Program-made: the position numbers and the translations under genes
Assembly (NCBI GenBank): GCA_020631735.1
Contig: CM036160.1
Coordinates: 5,874,407 to 5,938,406, forward strand
Length of the DNA: 64,000 nucleotides
Source of the DNA: Saccharum officinarum
Lineage: Eukaryota; Streptophyta; Magnoliopsida; Poales; Poaceae
Reading direction: 5' to 3'
Notes under the pieces: model-generated
Database searches by the model: none
Told to the model about the DNA's origin: nothing
The model's input: the letters and a program-made list of their open reading frames with translations, nothing else
Shown here: positions 44,508 through 56,800 of the stretch, piece by piece
How the letters are laid out: every line of letters starts with the position of its first letter
Position numbering within the stretch: the stretch's first letter is position 1

Positions 44508-45132
44508 TTTGGTACCCGAAACATAGAATATACATACACACTAACATATAAATACATATAGACACACTCATCCATATTAAGGCACACACGCTCAGCCTAT
44601 CTCTATGAGCATTTTAAAAGATTAAATCACATATTTTGGCATTGACAAAGTCACTGTAGGCGGCATGCTATGGATAGGCATGAAGCCATGATGCTAGAAC
44701 TCATACAAGTCTAGAACTTATTAACATATACAGGTTGGATGGTTTTTCCCATAAGCATCCTAACTTATTGAGTTACACTCATCGACACGTTATAGCTAGT
44801 GACATTTTTTCTGTTCTTGTGAAATATGCAGAAAGTTACTTTTTTTTTGGGTAAACGATGTCAGACCTTTCATTTCAAAAATCATACGTTGCACGAAAAT
44901 AATCTTGCCTGTTCGTTTCACTAAAATTTGGCTGTTGCTGATGCTGATTTGTTGTGAGAGAAAAATATTGTTCCTTCGTTAAAATGTACTGCTGAAAAAA
45001 GGGCGTATTCCCACTAAATATTGGTTCTTGTGGGTACTACCTATGAAGAACATATATTTTTCCATTGCCGTACCGACGATGCCGGTCCAAGTCAAAACAT
45101 CAACAAGACGCCACACCTCCACTTTATATATA
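44508..45132. other. Intergenic DNA, possible MITE piece
   Basis: No gene is seen. The stretch 'cctgttcgtttcactaaaat' with 'tgctgatgctgatttgttgt' (about 44,908-44,980) looks like a fragment of a common grass MITE; its other end is not evident. Confidence 0.35.
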
Positions 45133-45468
45133 CTCCCTCCGTCCGTTTAAGGATGCAAATGTAGCATGCGCGTGTTGTCCGCAAAAGAATGCGAATTAGC
45201 GTGTGTCAGGGCTTTGGAGGTGACTCTAGTAGCTGTCGCTCGTGTTTGTTTGTCATTATGTGATAAAGACCTGCTGTACTTGTCACAATGCTAGAGAAAA
45301 TTGTGTGGTTATGTTTGTGACGTGTGTGCAATAAACAAGTAAAGAAAGTTGTCGATTCAATGCATGCACTGTAACCGGTAGTTGAACTAGGGGCATATGC
45401 GTCATGTTTCATGTCCGCTAACTTTGCCTTGGAAACGTAGATTTGTATCCTTTGACGGACGGAGGTAG
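45133..45468. mobile_element. Stowaway (Tc1/mariner) MITE, 336 bp
   Basis: Starts CTCCCTCCGTCCG and ends CGGACGGAGGTAG, the grass Stowaway terminal repeats, with TA on each side as target duplication (45,131-45,132 and 45,469-45,470). The interior is non-coding. Confidence 0.92.
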
Positions 45469-45712
45469 TACATACATAGATAGTTTACTTACAATACTTT
45501 GCAACTTGAGTATATTCTTCGTGCCGCCGCCAATTTGCAGATTGTTTATCGGATTGAAATCGTCCCCAGCTCGCTCGCTCGAACTACTCTACGCAAAGTT
45601 GACGAGGAACCAGCAGTTTGTTAATTTACACCAAGTTGTCCCAGTTGCCACCTACGCCTGGCGTGTCATGCTTCCTTTCGTACGTCTTATCAGCTTGTGT
45701 TGAGTTGACCAG

Positions 45713-45953
45713 GGGTGTGTTTAACTGCCCTGTAAAATTTTTGGAAGCACAATAACTCTTTCGTTTGTATTTGGTAATTAGTGTCCAATCATAAACTAAT
45801 TAGGTTCTAAAGATTCGTCTCGTTATTTACAACCAAACTGTGTAATTAGTTATTTTTTATCTATATTTAATGCTCCATGCATACGCTTAAAGATTTGATG
45901 TGACGGAGAATCTTATAAAATTTTTAAAATTTTAAAGGAACTGAACACTGCCT
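45713..45953. mobile_element. Grass MITE, cluster member 1
   Basis: GGGTGTGTTTAACTGCCC at the start and GAACTGAACACTGCCT at the end; interior 'tttgtatttggtaatt', 'aactaattaggttc', 'attcgtctcg', 'tgtaattagtta'. Same family as 4,425-4,674. Confidence 0.75.
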
Positions 45954-46070
45954 AGGAAAGAGTGGCTGCTACACCTCGATCGCAAATACCATGTCAATCT
46001 AGCGCAACGTACGCCTATGAGCATATAATAAGACAAGACATGCCTAGATTAACACGCTTACTATGTTAGG

Positions 46071-46299
46071 AGGCTTTGGTTTGAGGTGTTAAAGTTTAAC
46101 AAACACTGTAGCACTTTCGTTTTATTTGACAAAAAGTTTCGAATCTTAGACTAATTAGGCTTAATAGATTCGTCTCGTAAATTACTCCTAATCTGTGTCG
46201 ACATGCATGCAATTAGTCTACATTTAGTACTCCATGCATTTGAGGAAACACTGATGTGATGGGAGTTAAACTTTAACGCATCGAAACCAAACAAGCCCT
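46071..46299. mobile_element. Grass MITE, cluster member 2
   Basis: AGGCTTTGGTTTG at the start and CGAAACCAAACAAGCCCT at the end; interior 'gtagcactttcgtttt', 'actaattaggctt', 'gattcgtctcgtaaatt'. Confidence 0.75.
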
Positions 46300-46307
46300 T
46301 AATACCA

Positions 46308-46503
46308 GGACCTCGTTTAGATGATACAAAATTTGTCTAAAAAGTTACGTAACACTTTCGTTTTTATTTGGTAATTATTGTCCCACCATGTCTAAACTAT
46401 ACAATTAGTTATTTCTACCTACATTTAATGCTCTATGTATATATGCAAAGATTTGATGTGATAGAAAATCTTAATTTTTTTTAACTTTTCACCGACAAGG
46501 CCT
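46308..46503. mobile_element. Grass MITE, cluster member 3 (internally deleted)
   Basis: GGACCTCGTTTAGATGA at the start and CACCGACAAGGCCT at the end. The interior lacks the 'attcgtctcg' block, so it is shorter (196 bp) than its neighbours. Only about 8 bp separate it from member 2. Confidence 0.65.
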
Positions 46504-46621
46504 AGGAGTACTTTATGAATGCGTGCAGAGCATGCGGTTGACGATAAGCACGCTGCTTATTGCATAACAGAACACCTAGCTAGCTAAGTAGTTGTCCGGG
46601 TCCATTCAGATGCATATGCAA

Positions 46622-46864
46622 GTCCCTGTGTAGATTGAAGATTTTTTCAACCTGATGAATAGTACCGCTTTCGTCTTATTTGACAAATATTGTCCAATCG
46701 TGGACCAACTAGGCTCAAAAGATTCATCTCGTGATTTTGAACTAAACTGTGTAATTAGATATTTTTTTACCTATATTTAGTACTCTATGCAAGCGGCTAA
46801 AAATTGATGTGATGGAGAGAGAGTGAAAAAACTTGGAATTTTGAGGTGATCTAAACAAGGGGCA
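46622..46864. mobile_element. Grass MITE, cluster member 4
   Basis: GTCCCTGTGTAGATTGAAG at the start and GTGATCTAAACAAGGGGC at the end; interior 'caactaggctcaaaagattc' and 'gtgtaattagatattt'. Confidence 0.75.
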
Positions 46865-46881
46865 AGTCGTTCTTGAACTAG

Positions 46882-47123
46882 GGTGTGTTCACTTCTCATG
46901 CCAACTCAAAATATTTCATCTTCCACTCATCACATCGAATCTTTTGACGCATGCATGGAGCATTAAATGTAGGTAAAAAAGATAACTAATTACATAGTTT
47001 GTCTGTAAATGTCGGGACGAATCTTTTGAGCCTAGTTAGTCCATGATTGGACAATTTTTGCCAAATAACAACGAAAGATGCTACAATAACTTCTCACCTA
47101 CTTTTCGTAAAGTGAACACACCC
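46882..47123. mobile_element. Grass MITE, cluster member 5 (opposite orientation)
   Basis: GGGTGTGTTCACTT at the start and AAGTGAACACACCC at the end, a perfect 14-bp inverted repeat. Interior blocks are reversed relative to members 1-4. It begins 18 bp after member 4. Confidence 0.82.
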
Positions 47124-48240
47124 ATAGTAATGCATTGGTATGGGCATCAAAAAGTAATGCATTAGTATGCGTCTTTTTTTTTACTTGCCTCCTGTTTGCG
47201 GATCACGGTACAGTGTTTTGCAAAGCCCATGTGCAAACCGATTATGACTTTTAGAAAATCCAAAGATCTCCCTAAAAAAAGAAAATCCTTAGATGAACAT
47301 AGATTTCCTACCAATATAGATGAACAAAGGTATGGACCATGCCCATGCTATTGGTTAATTAAGGCTAACAGCAAAATTTAACTCAGTCTAGGACAGAAAT
47401 AATGCTTGGCCACGGGCGTCCGCCCCATCCTGATGTCGCGCGCCTCAGTCCGCCTCGCTGTTTTCTCCCACCACGCGCCTCACCCCGCGCTGCTCGCCCG
47501 CGTGCTCTTCGCTCCCGCCCCACCCGCACCGCTCGCTCCTTGCTCGCATCCTACCCACATCACTTGCTCCTCGCTCCAGCCGCCCGCTCCCTCTCGTAGC
47601 ACGCCCTGCCGGAGCGGTCAAGCCTAGGGCGGTGCTAGTGGTGGTTGTGCTCGCGTGGTGTTGTATCCCATCCCGATGACTGACCCCGACCTTTTCCCTC
47701 CCCTATATTGTAATTATATGTTTCAAGTGTCCTGGATATTTCAGAGGTATGTTGCAATTGTTTCATATGGATGTTGCAAAAGTAGATCGGGGTGTTGCAC
47801 ATGTTGCAAGTGTTTCAGATGTATGTTACAAGAGTTTGTCCAAAATGGTTCATCTGTTTCAGACGTATGTTACAGGTGTTCTATCTAGATGTTGCATATG
47901 TTACAATTGCTATGTTTTAAATGTTTCATCTTGTTTCAGTCATATGTTGTAAATTTTTATTTGAGTGTTGCAAAAGTAGATGATGTAGGGTGGTAGAGCG
48001 AGGAAGAGAGATATAGCGCGAGAGCCATGGAGGCGTCGGCTGTAAGCTGGCGGCAGCGCTCCATTGGAGGACGCGCAGGCGTCCGTGCTGGCGTACGCGG
48101 CCCTAGAGTGGGTACTCATCGCTCTGCACCTGATTAACGGTTTGCTCGCCTACGCCATCACTGTCGCGTGAGAGCCATCTCAACGTGGTGACATGGTCGT
48201 ATCACGCGGGCACAACAGACACGCGGGGGACAGGATGGGG
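47124..48240. repeat. Unclassified dispersed repeat upstream of NASP
   Basis: From about 47,400 a GC-rich part (CGGGCGTCCGCCCC start) leads into a region with repeated 'tgttgcaagtgtttcagatg' and 'tatgttacaggtgtt' words (47,720-47,960), then a second GC-rich part ending near 'aacgtccgggtgctagt' (48,290). Grass genomes have many copies of such a repeat, but I cannot assign it to a class. The ORFs inside look spurious. Between 47,124 and 47,400 nothing is recognised. Confidence 0.4.
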
Positions 48241-48413
48241 TGCATAGGTGCGTCGAACCGGAGTTGTGTCTAGACGCAGGCCTGAGGCTAAACGTCCGGG
48301 TGCTAGTCTTTCCGATGACAGAAAAGTAAAAAAGCAAAACAAAACAAAACAAAACAAACCGGGGGAAATGGAAGAGGAGAGGGCTTGGGTTTGGCCAGCT
48401 GACCAACCAGAGA

Positions 48414-48512
48414 GGCCCACAGTTCTCCCACAGAGTGAAAGAGGCATTTGGACCAAGACAAGTAGCCCATCACGGCCCACACTCGCCGCCGCAACAAGCC
48501 CATACGGGCCCA
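48414..48512 (+). promoter_or_regulatory. Cluster of GGCCCA (site II) motifs upstream of NASP
   Basis: GGCCCA occurs at 48,414, 48,474 and 48,507, with GCCCAT at 48,498. TGGGCY/GGCCCA site II elements are the known promoter signature of plant proliferation genes (PCNA, ribosomal proteins), bound by TCP factors. Their position 170-270 bases before the NASP start codon suggests cell-cycle-linked expression, which suits a histone chaperone. Function here is inferred from motif and position. Confidence 0.5.
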
Positions 48513-48639
48513 ACCTTGAACCCCGTTGGCGGCAACCCCTGCATATCCCCCGAGAGTTCGCGCTCCGTTCCCCCAAAATTGCCCCATTTCCTACCCCTCC
48601 CCTTCCCCTTCCACCCGCCGCCCGCTCGAGGAAGGGGAA

Positions 48640-48672
48640 CCCCAGCCACCGCCGCCGCCGCCGCCGCCGCGC
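48640..48672. repeat. (CCG)n microsatellite in the NASP 5' leader
   Basis: An uninterrupted run of CCG triplets ends about 13 bases before the start codon. It is likely part of the 5' UTR and probably length-variable. Confidence 0.8.
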
Positions 48673-48684
48673 AGCACGCAGCCC

Positions 48685-51600
48685 ATGGCCTCCTCGTCGG
48701 AGAACACGGGCGCGCCGCTGGAGGAGGAGCAGCCCCAGGCCCCGCCGACGCCGAACCCGGAGCCTAGCGAGGCGGCGCCCGGCGAGGTGGAGGAGGAGCC
48801 GCAAACCCTAGAGCGGGCGCAGGAGCTCTTCGACCGGGGCGCCAAGGCTATCGATGACGAGGACTTCGTCGAAGCCGTCGACTGCCTCAGCCAGGCGCTC
48901 GAGATCAGGTTAGGGTTTCCTTTCCCGCTCCGATTCCCCCTCCACTTCTGCGACATGTAGCTGTGAAGCGACTCCGCGTGTTGGCGTATTTTGGAGCAAT
49001 TGGCGGTTGGTACGGTGCGTTTCTGTCCGGATCTGCTGGTTTTCGCATCAGCGCTTGGGTGGCTCGGGGATTCGGTCCACTAGGGTTTAAGGGGTTCTGC
49101 AGCAGACTGCTTAATCGTTTCGTTTATGTCGGTGAGTGAGATGCAGAGAGTCTGTCGTTGTCAGGGATCTATTGGATTTGGCTCCGAGCCCTGTGGTGGT
49201 TTGTGGAGCAGCACTTGGCCATGGTTTGTCACGGTGCCTAAATTGTGTTCACCATCAATTGGAGTGTACTGTTTTTTTAAAACAACTTTGGAGTGTACTG
49301 TAGTATACAATGGTTAAGGAAAATGTGTTGTCTGTCTGAGATTATGCAAACATTTCGGAAGTCAATCAACAACAAACTAACTTAGGACCTTGTATCAGTA
49401 ACTTGGTTGATAAAATCTCTGTATCTATCACTTTCAGTTGTGCTGCTCTATCTCGTTTTACATTGCCCCTCATGGCCTGATGCAAGTTATGCTAATAACC
49501 TTTACAGTGGTGCACTAACAATTTTGTGCATTCGTTGCCCACTAGGACTTCACATTATGGAGAGCTCGCGCCGGAGTGTGCCAGCACATACTTCAAATAT
49601 GGATGCGCCCTGCTATACAAAGCTCAGGAGGAAAGTGATTTTTTGGGAAATGTTCCCAAGAGCGTGCCAAATGAAGAATCAGTGAAGAGCACAGCTTCTA
49701 AAGATGACAGTGGAACCTCAAAGGTCTCTGGTACCAATGTGGAGGATGCCGTGTCTTCAGAGAAAGCTGATTCTGAAGAAGGTATATGCTTACCACGTAC
49801 ATCTAGCAAAGTTCACTGAATCGCACTTTAATTCTCTGTCTCTTTATGATCTATTACCAAACACTAAGTTTGACCTCTTTCCTTTCTCTTCTATACCTGC
49901 TAAATATTCTATAGAATGCAGTCTTAAACTCCTAATCAGTAGTGTACTCCTGTGTGTTTGCAAAGTATTAGTTGAGTGTTAGAACTAATATCTTCAATCA
50001 CTATCGGCATTCCATAGGATTCCATTTCATTGAAGTGCTATTTTTTTTAACAATATTTGTGCTATTTTAGTATATGAGTAGGAGATAGCATATATAAGTT
50101 AGTTTGTATCACCATATGTTGATCATATTTCAAACTGGACCTGATTTAATCTATGTTCTTCTATATTTGTATATTGAGTGCTAAGTACGGAGTGGTACAA
50201 CTCATGTTTTGCATTGCAATGAGCATTCAGTTGGTTCATCAAAGTGGTTTTGTTTGTCTTAAACAATTTTTGTGTTGTCTTTAGTAGGTGAGTTAGATGA
50301 TAACTGATTAACTATAAAATCCTTTGAATGCTCATGCATTTTAAATGGGCCGGATTTTAGATATTTCATTCTAGATTTGTATATTAAGTGTCTTCTGTAC
50401 ATGAAGAGATGTTAGTTTAATCAGATATGTATCTTTGGTGCACTTGTGTCATTTGATTCTCATGAAACTAGCTCTGTAATCATTTTGCTTGCATGGGCCA
50501 ACTTTTACTAAGATTCCTGTTTGCTGTTATTGTGTTATAGTAAGTTATGACTGACAAGGCATATCTAATTGGTTTCTGTTTCTAATATATTTGTTTCTTT
50601 TAACTAGCAGTCCACTTTTGGGTTTCATCTCTAGCCTACCCCAACTTGCTTGGGACAAAAGGCTATGTTGTTGTTGTTGTTGTTGTTGTTGTTGTAACTA
50701 GCAGTCCACTGCTAACAATACCCAGGCTGAATTAGTATTGAGTAAATTGATGGTTATGTTCCATCTGATTTTCTTGCTTACTGTGATAAATATTGATATA
50801 ATTCATTATTAGGTCAAAACTCAAATGGCAAAGATCAGGAGAAGGGGAATGGTGAAGTTGAGAAGGATGATGATGACGATGACGACGTTGATGAGAAGAT
50901 GGGAGATGAAGAGGATAATGATCTGGATCTTTCCTGGAAAATGTTGGACATTGCTAGGGCAATAGTTGAGAAGAGCCCAGAGAACACTATGGAGAAAGTA
51001 AAAATATATTCTGCTCTTGCTGAAGTCGCAACGGAAAGAGGTAGTCACAGTTTGTGTCACACTCCTGCATTTTGAATTTTTGATTGGTGAGTGGTCTTAA
51101 TACTCATGACTAACTTTTAATTTCAGAGGACATAGACAACTCACTCAGTGACTACATGAAAGCTTTATCCATGTTGGAGCATTTGGTTGAGCCTGATCAT
51201 CGTCGAGTTGTGGAATTGTATCCTCTTTGTCATAGTTGCACTATTTTTTGTGCTGAAGAGAAATATTACTACCTACAGTCGTAATTACATGACATTAGGA
51301 TCATCAAATTGACTTCAATGTAATTGTTGCGTCATATATATAATAATGACTGGAGCCTGGAGGTAGTATTATTACATAAATAAGCATCTGCAACCTGGTT
51401 GTTGGGCTCTTGCATCGCTATTGGTCATCTCTTTACTTTAATGGTTTTTGTAGCCTGTTAAACTTAAGAATTTGGGTTGGTAACGAATGCATTTTTAATA
51501 GTCAATAAATTAGTTAAGTTCTTTTGGTCGAACGCACGTGTAACATTATTTACTTGAATGCACATGTTACTTTAGATAATATGATCGCATCCCAGTATCA

Positions 51601-52370
51601 GTTTGTTGCTCTTCCTTTGTTAATTGCCTTAATCCAGTCTTAGAAACTTCCGCGTATGTTTGGTTTATGAGCTAGTTTCCAAGATTGGAGATGCAATTCC
51701 ATACTGTGCAAAAGCGATCTCACTATGCAAGTCACGCATACAGAGCCTGAAAAGTTCCAAGGATGCTTTGTTGGCTGGTAAAGACGGTGATGTATCTGCT
51801 GCTGATGCTGAAGGAGGCTCAGAAAAATCTGATGCTGAAAAAGAGCTAGAGCAGCTTACTAGCATATTGCCTGATCTTGAGAAGAAGGTAAACAGTTACA
51901 GATGCAATTTATTTTGCTTCATGGGCCTGGTACTGTATCAGTGATGAAAATGATTTATCTTGCTTCTAAGGACTAATGACATCTCTAATTTGTTGTGCAT
52001 TTAGCTTGAGGACCTGGAACAAGCAAACCCAAGCCCCGCCATGGAAGAGATGGTGAAGACAATTGCATCCAGGGTAACTGACGCGATGCCAAGAGCTGCA
52101 TCCTTTACTTCTTCCCAGATGGCAACCTCGAGCAATGGATTCGACAACTCGATTCTGTCTACGGCAGCGACAACCGGAAGCACTGGAAGCACTGTGACTG
52201 ACCTCGGGGTTGTAGGCAGAGGCGTCAAGCGAGCTAGCATCAAGCCGATCTCTGCTGAACCTGCTGCGAAGAAACCTGCACTTGATTCAGCATCTGCCCA
52301 AGGTGATAGCAGCATCAACTCTGAAGTTGTCCCTGCAACACAGAATGGTGATGAGTCCGTATCTAAGTAG
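48685..52370 (+). CDS. NASP: NASP-type histone H3 chaperone, six exons, 462 aa
   Basis: Exons that splice cleanly in phase are 48,685-48,908, 49,546-49,781, 50,813-51,040, 51,127-51,217, 51,644-51,887 and 52,005-52,370, all with GT...AG introns. The protein has an acidic/proline-rich start, a first TPR (ERAQELFDRGAKAIDDEDF, about residues 43-75), the diagnostic HYGELAPECASTYFKYGCAL segment (about 78-97), an acidic loop (about 165-190, six or more Asp in a row), then the SHNi-TPR part with DLSWKMLDIARAIVEKSPE and IGDAIPYCAKAISLCKSRI (about 195-300). A coiled-coil stretch and the C-terminal VVGRGVKRAS basic motif follow. NASP/Sim3/Hif1 proteins bind H3-H4 and monomeric H3 (also CENH3 in plants) and supply them for chromatin assembly in the nucleus. 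Length is close to Arabidopsis NASP. Confidence 0.92.
50601..50616. repeat. SINE target-site duplication, left
   Basis: TAACTAGCAGTCCACT, repeated exactly at 50,695-50,710 on the other side of the SINE. Confidence 0.88.
50617..50694 (+). mobile_element. 5'-truncated Au-type SINE in NASP intron 2
   Basis: The body contains 'tagcctaccccaacttgctt' and 'gggacaaaaggc' and ends in a (TTG)n tail, the 3' end of the Au SINE family of grasses and other angiosperms. The tRNA-like 5' part is missing. The perfect 16-bp direct repeat on both sides shows retroposition by target-primed reverse transcription. It sits in an intron in the sense orientation. Confidence 0.85.
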
Positions 52371-52700
52371 AGTACCATTTTGTTTGCCTTACCATAATGT
52401 TAACTTGCTGGAACATATTAGCTGCCTATGTGGTACTGTTTCGCATAATGTGCCTCGCTGCTGGGCATTGTAGCTAAGCTATGTAAACGTTTGAGAAGGG
52501 AATGCTGGAGCCATAGACTCAATCATCCTGAGCTTCTTGCCTTGTAAGATTAAATTGCTGAGATCACCATGGTAGTAAGTCATGTCTGCTATGCCAAGTA
52601 TGTTTAGTGAGATTTGTGCTCGCTGATGTGTTTTTTTATGTCTGTTTGTCTCTCGGTTAGCTCTAATTATAGACTCTGGATTCACTACTTTGGCTGTTGA
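52371..52700 (+). other. Probable NASP 3' UTR
   Basis: AT-rich, stop-dense DNA directly after the NASP stop, without any other frame. No clear AATAAA is seen, so the end is approximate. Confidence 0.4.
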
Positions 52701-53700
52701 ACTGCTACGATAGGATGGTTTGTTTCTTACCTTGATGGTGTTCTCTGTTCTGAATGCGCTATGATCAGTGAAACGTGCTTTAGTTTCTGCCTATTCCTGT
52801 CAACGCAACTCCAGCATCTGCGAGCTTCCTAGTTCCATGGAAATACGATACTCTGTTATGGGTTGCAGTGATAGTTCCACTGTGGCGACCAAGGTCATTT
52901 CATTTCTTCACGTGGTGAATAGGATTATTGTGAACCTGTTTAGGATTCTGACCCACTGCCAGCCCCGCCCCTGCCCTGCAGGATGATGAGCTGCGGATCT
53001 CCGAGACTTAGTGAGTTACATCATCTACTTATTTCTCACTTTTTTTTTGTTTGGTTCGTGTAATAAAATATGTTGATGTATGATAACTCATTCCTCACAA
53101 GCTAATAATTAATACTAGTATAAGGAATAGAGTTATCCCACTAAATTTGAGATATGTACTCATAATGCATCGCCTTATTTAGGATGAAGTGACTCCTCAA
53201 TCCAAACACACTATAGATGTACTAGCGGACCATGATGGTATTCAGGCATGTATAAAACCTGACAGAATGAGCATCCTAAGTATACCACAAGGACAAGAAG
53301 CACAACCCAATAACTAAGCTAAAGGTTTTGACAATACACAATTAGCAGTAAAAGCCTCAGGACAACAAATGTCTGGGGTTGCAATATAGGGTAGGTTCAG
53401 ACAAGTTCATAGGGTAAATTAACGGGGGAGTTCGCTCTCCTACCACTCGCGCACCATACCTACTGTTTGAATGTAAAGAGAACAAGAACAAAGAATGAAG
53501 GAACTGTGTTTTCGATTGATTGATCTTGAGTTTTTATACATTGTGAACAGACGCCTCAAACGGACACGTCCATTCGGGGATTAGATGACCTCAGATTTAA
53601 CAAACGATTAGATTTAATGTATAGTCACTAATCCATGTCTTGCTTAATCCGTGGGATGAGATTACCCCAATATGATTGGTTCATAACACGTACTACTAGA
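52700..53700. other. Intergenic DNA, no gene seen
   Basis: A possible old MITE lies at about 53,041-53,213 (tttgtttggttcgtg ... caatccaaacacact). Nothing else is recognised. Confidence 0.35.
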
Positions 53701-53702
53701 CA

Positions 53703-53887
53703 TTAGCCATCGATTTCCATCATATCTACATTGGTAGTCAAAGACTCCACGTTCGCTGCCTCATGACCTGAATCTTGCCGAGGGGCGCTAGCAGCTTCTT
53801 TGGAGGCCACATGTACCACTTCCTCTTTGATGGAAGTAGAAGTATCATTTTGTTGGGATCGCAGGGCCTGAACAACATTCTTGCACA
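53703..53887 (-). pseudogene. C-terminal exon of an unidentified gene, cut by an LTR element
   Basis: The minus-strand frame reads CKNVVQALRSQQNDTSTSIK, continues through EEVVHVASKEAASAPRQD and ends DMMEIDG before a stop. It begins exactly at the end of the LTR (53,888). On the far side of the element, 60,203-60,142 (minus) has an acceptor-like TTCTTCAG followed by a frame reading AWIKQYEAVFYKVARVMMRT. The two pieces join in the same frame with no base lost or gained. The balanced composition suggests a real gene, but I do not recognise the protein. Confidence 0.4.
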
Positions 53888-56800
53888 TGTTTTAGTATCC
53901 TTTGCTAGACCCTGATGTGTACATTGATGAGGTTGACCACCTCTGCAAAGTCAACCCCAGTGTTGGTAGCTGACCTGGATAAGATAGCTGACCTAGAGCT
54001 GTAGCCGACCTAGGTCGGGGAGGCCTGGCCAATCTGACACCCACAAGTTGGGGAGAATCGATAGCAATCTGATACCCATGGGTTGATGTGAACCAATTGC
54101 CAATCTGACACCCACTGTATGGGGAGAACCGACCAATCTGACACCTGACGCTCCTTCGGGCCTCCTTATTGGTTAGGACACCCTTGCTGATCTTCTCGGC
54201 CTCTATCTCCAAGCATGGTCGTATGTGTGGAGGTCATGTCTGTAACAGAACCGACCAAATTATAAGAGCACAAGTACGAAAACAAGCACCGAAGCGCTCA
54301 AATTTTCAAACTTGAGCCCATATAATCCCGGTAGTCAATCGAAATCACGAAGGATTTCAAACCAAACTGCTTACAACCAGGATCGCATCATTCAACATAC
54401 AACATCATACGATACATTTCACAAGTAGTTCTGAAATAAGTTTACACCACGGAGTAGCAAATATTACAAACCGAGTTTGAAAGTAGCGGAAGCATAACAC
54501 ACACACTAGTTAATTAAATACTGCCAGTCTGGATGATCAACAACCCACAAAAGCATGAGGAAAGTACATAAAGACGATCATGCCCTTCTGATCTAGTCAT
54601 CATCACCCGCAGGGTGGAGACACGTCTTGCAGAATCCCTGATAAAGCATGTCATCTGCAACAGGAGGGAATAAACCCTGAGTACTGGAATGTACTCAGCT
54701 AGACTTACCCGTCGAAAACCAGAAATAAGATGACACCAAGGATTATGCAAGGGTTACACAAGGGGCTAGCTGACACCACATTTTGCATAAAGGCATAAGT
54801 AGTTGAAACTCTTATAACCTGTACTAGCAGTTATTTTTAGCATTTACCTGTCATCTATCTGAGCACCTGTACTAGACATGCACTTGATTATAATCAAACA
54901 ACATTATTATTATATCCATAGCAAGTATATCATTATGGCAACATTGTATCATTCTCTTAACCACCAGTTCATTTAATGAGTTCTATGTTGCCGCTGCTCA
55001 AGTCAAGTGCTCACTAACCGGGAGCGACGGCGATTCGAATCGAATTCCTATCCAGCTGGAGGGGTATTTCTAACACTCACCGCGCAGGCCCCTGCCAGGG
55101 TCGCACAAGCCACCGTTTCATATGATTCAGGAATCGCGGGTCCGAATAATGTCGCGACCCCAAGGGCGACACTCTGCCAGGTGATAGGGACTTTAACCCC
55201 CCCTTGGTCTCACGCCAATGTCCCCAAGCACATCCTTTCTCTCCTCCAAGAAGCAACCTACCATTCGATTCCCGGCCTGAATCACATTACTCGGCTTCGC
55301 GGTCGGAACGACTTATCCGGCCAACTAAGTGTTAGACTGCGTTCAACATGACTCAAGGACGTACAGCGAATCGGTCCTTAAACGACTCAGACAGGCATAG
55401 CTCCACACCCAAGACGTGAAGTGTCTTGCGGCTGTACTATCGAACTCCCGCCCGGTCTAAATTTCATTTTTAAGCATGATTCCATCCACGATAGCCATGA
55501 AGCCACTCGTGACTCCTTCCTACATCTCGCGGATGACCGGAAATCACCCGACTTCTACCGTACTAAGCAGGGCTAAGCATTGACACGTGCCTAAACCTAA
55601 TATAGGATTAAGTACGATATCTGGACAAGGACAGGTATAATGCAACAAGTGTTTCCATATAACTCCTACAACTTAATGCATTAAACAATTAAAAGTACTC
55701 AAGATATATTTATAAAACGATGGGTTCAGCATGCACCGGGGCTTGCCTTTCAGAAAGGTTGCGGGCCGGTGGTCTGGACACTCAGGAAGGTCGTCTGCGG
55801 GCACTCCTTCGCCTGCTGGATCCTCGGGTTCCTGCTGCTCCTGGTTCTCCTCCGGAATTACCGGCTCGAATTCGAGGAGAGTTACCCCTCCGGTACACCT
55901 ATTGCATGAGTGCATAATAAATCCCATGAATGCATAATGAAAGATGCAATATGCTCGGAATGAAATGTATTACAACAATTTAACGCTCTACTCAAATCAC
56001 TTCAAAAGAGTAGGTGCAAATTTCCTCTCCGGTAGAGAAGTACTCACCTAATCTACTTAACCTAAGATAAAGCTGCTCATCCTCAGTTAAGGCCCTAACA
56101 CCTAACAATTACAAAAGTAGCATGTCTTAGGATATCACACCATATCAATCAGCAAAACACCACAGTAAGCATTCTGGACAGCAGCTACTTGTTTTTATCA
56201 CAACTGGAGATTTACAATTCCAAAAGATATGATCTAAGCCAATCTGGAAAGCCTAAGAAATGTACTACAATTCATTTTCAGACCTCAACTCCAACTCCTA
56301 AGTTTTCCATGTCAAACTTCACACGTTCCAGAATCTGTCCTCTCAAAACAGAGAGTAGCAGATTTTGAACTGCCACTCTAAACAACAGTAACTCTCAAAC
56401 TACTAAGCCAAATGCTTCCAAATTTTGACACAAGCTAGTTCATCAAGTTTATTCCAACTTTGGTATTTACAAGTTTTCTAGCAACCAATTTTATCAAAGC
56501 CAAATTTAGAATTACTACTAGCTGTCCAGAAAACCTAAAATTACAAAGGTTAAACATTTATTGATGTGGCAAACATTCTCTAAGACCAAACTAATACTAC
56601 TACAAGTTCACCAATGTCACAAAAACACCAGAAAGTAAGGTGTGCCCACCTAGAATATTTATTTAAACCCATTTCTTATTTTACTTAATTAATTAGGTGG
56701 AATTTTAAACATATATGTAAACTACTCCAAAAATTCTACAAAATTTACAGGGGACTCTCTGACCCACAAAGAGACTACTGTAAAATTTTGAACTCAATTT

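Noticed and set aside
48202..48804. A 200-aa minus-strand protein antisense to NASP exon 1
   Set aside because: It is the shadow of GC-rich coding and leader sequence; the plus-strand exon has clear homology and splicing.
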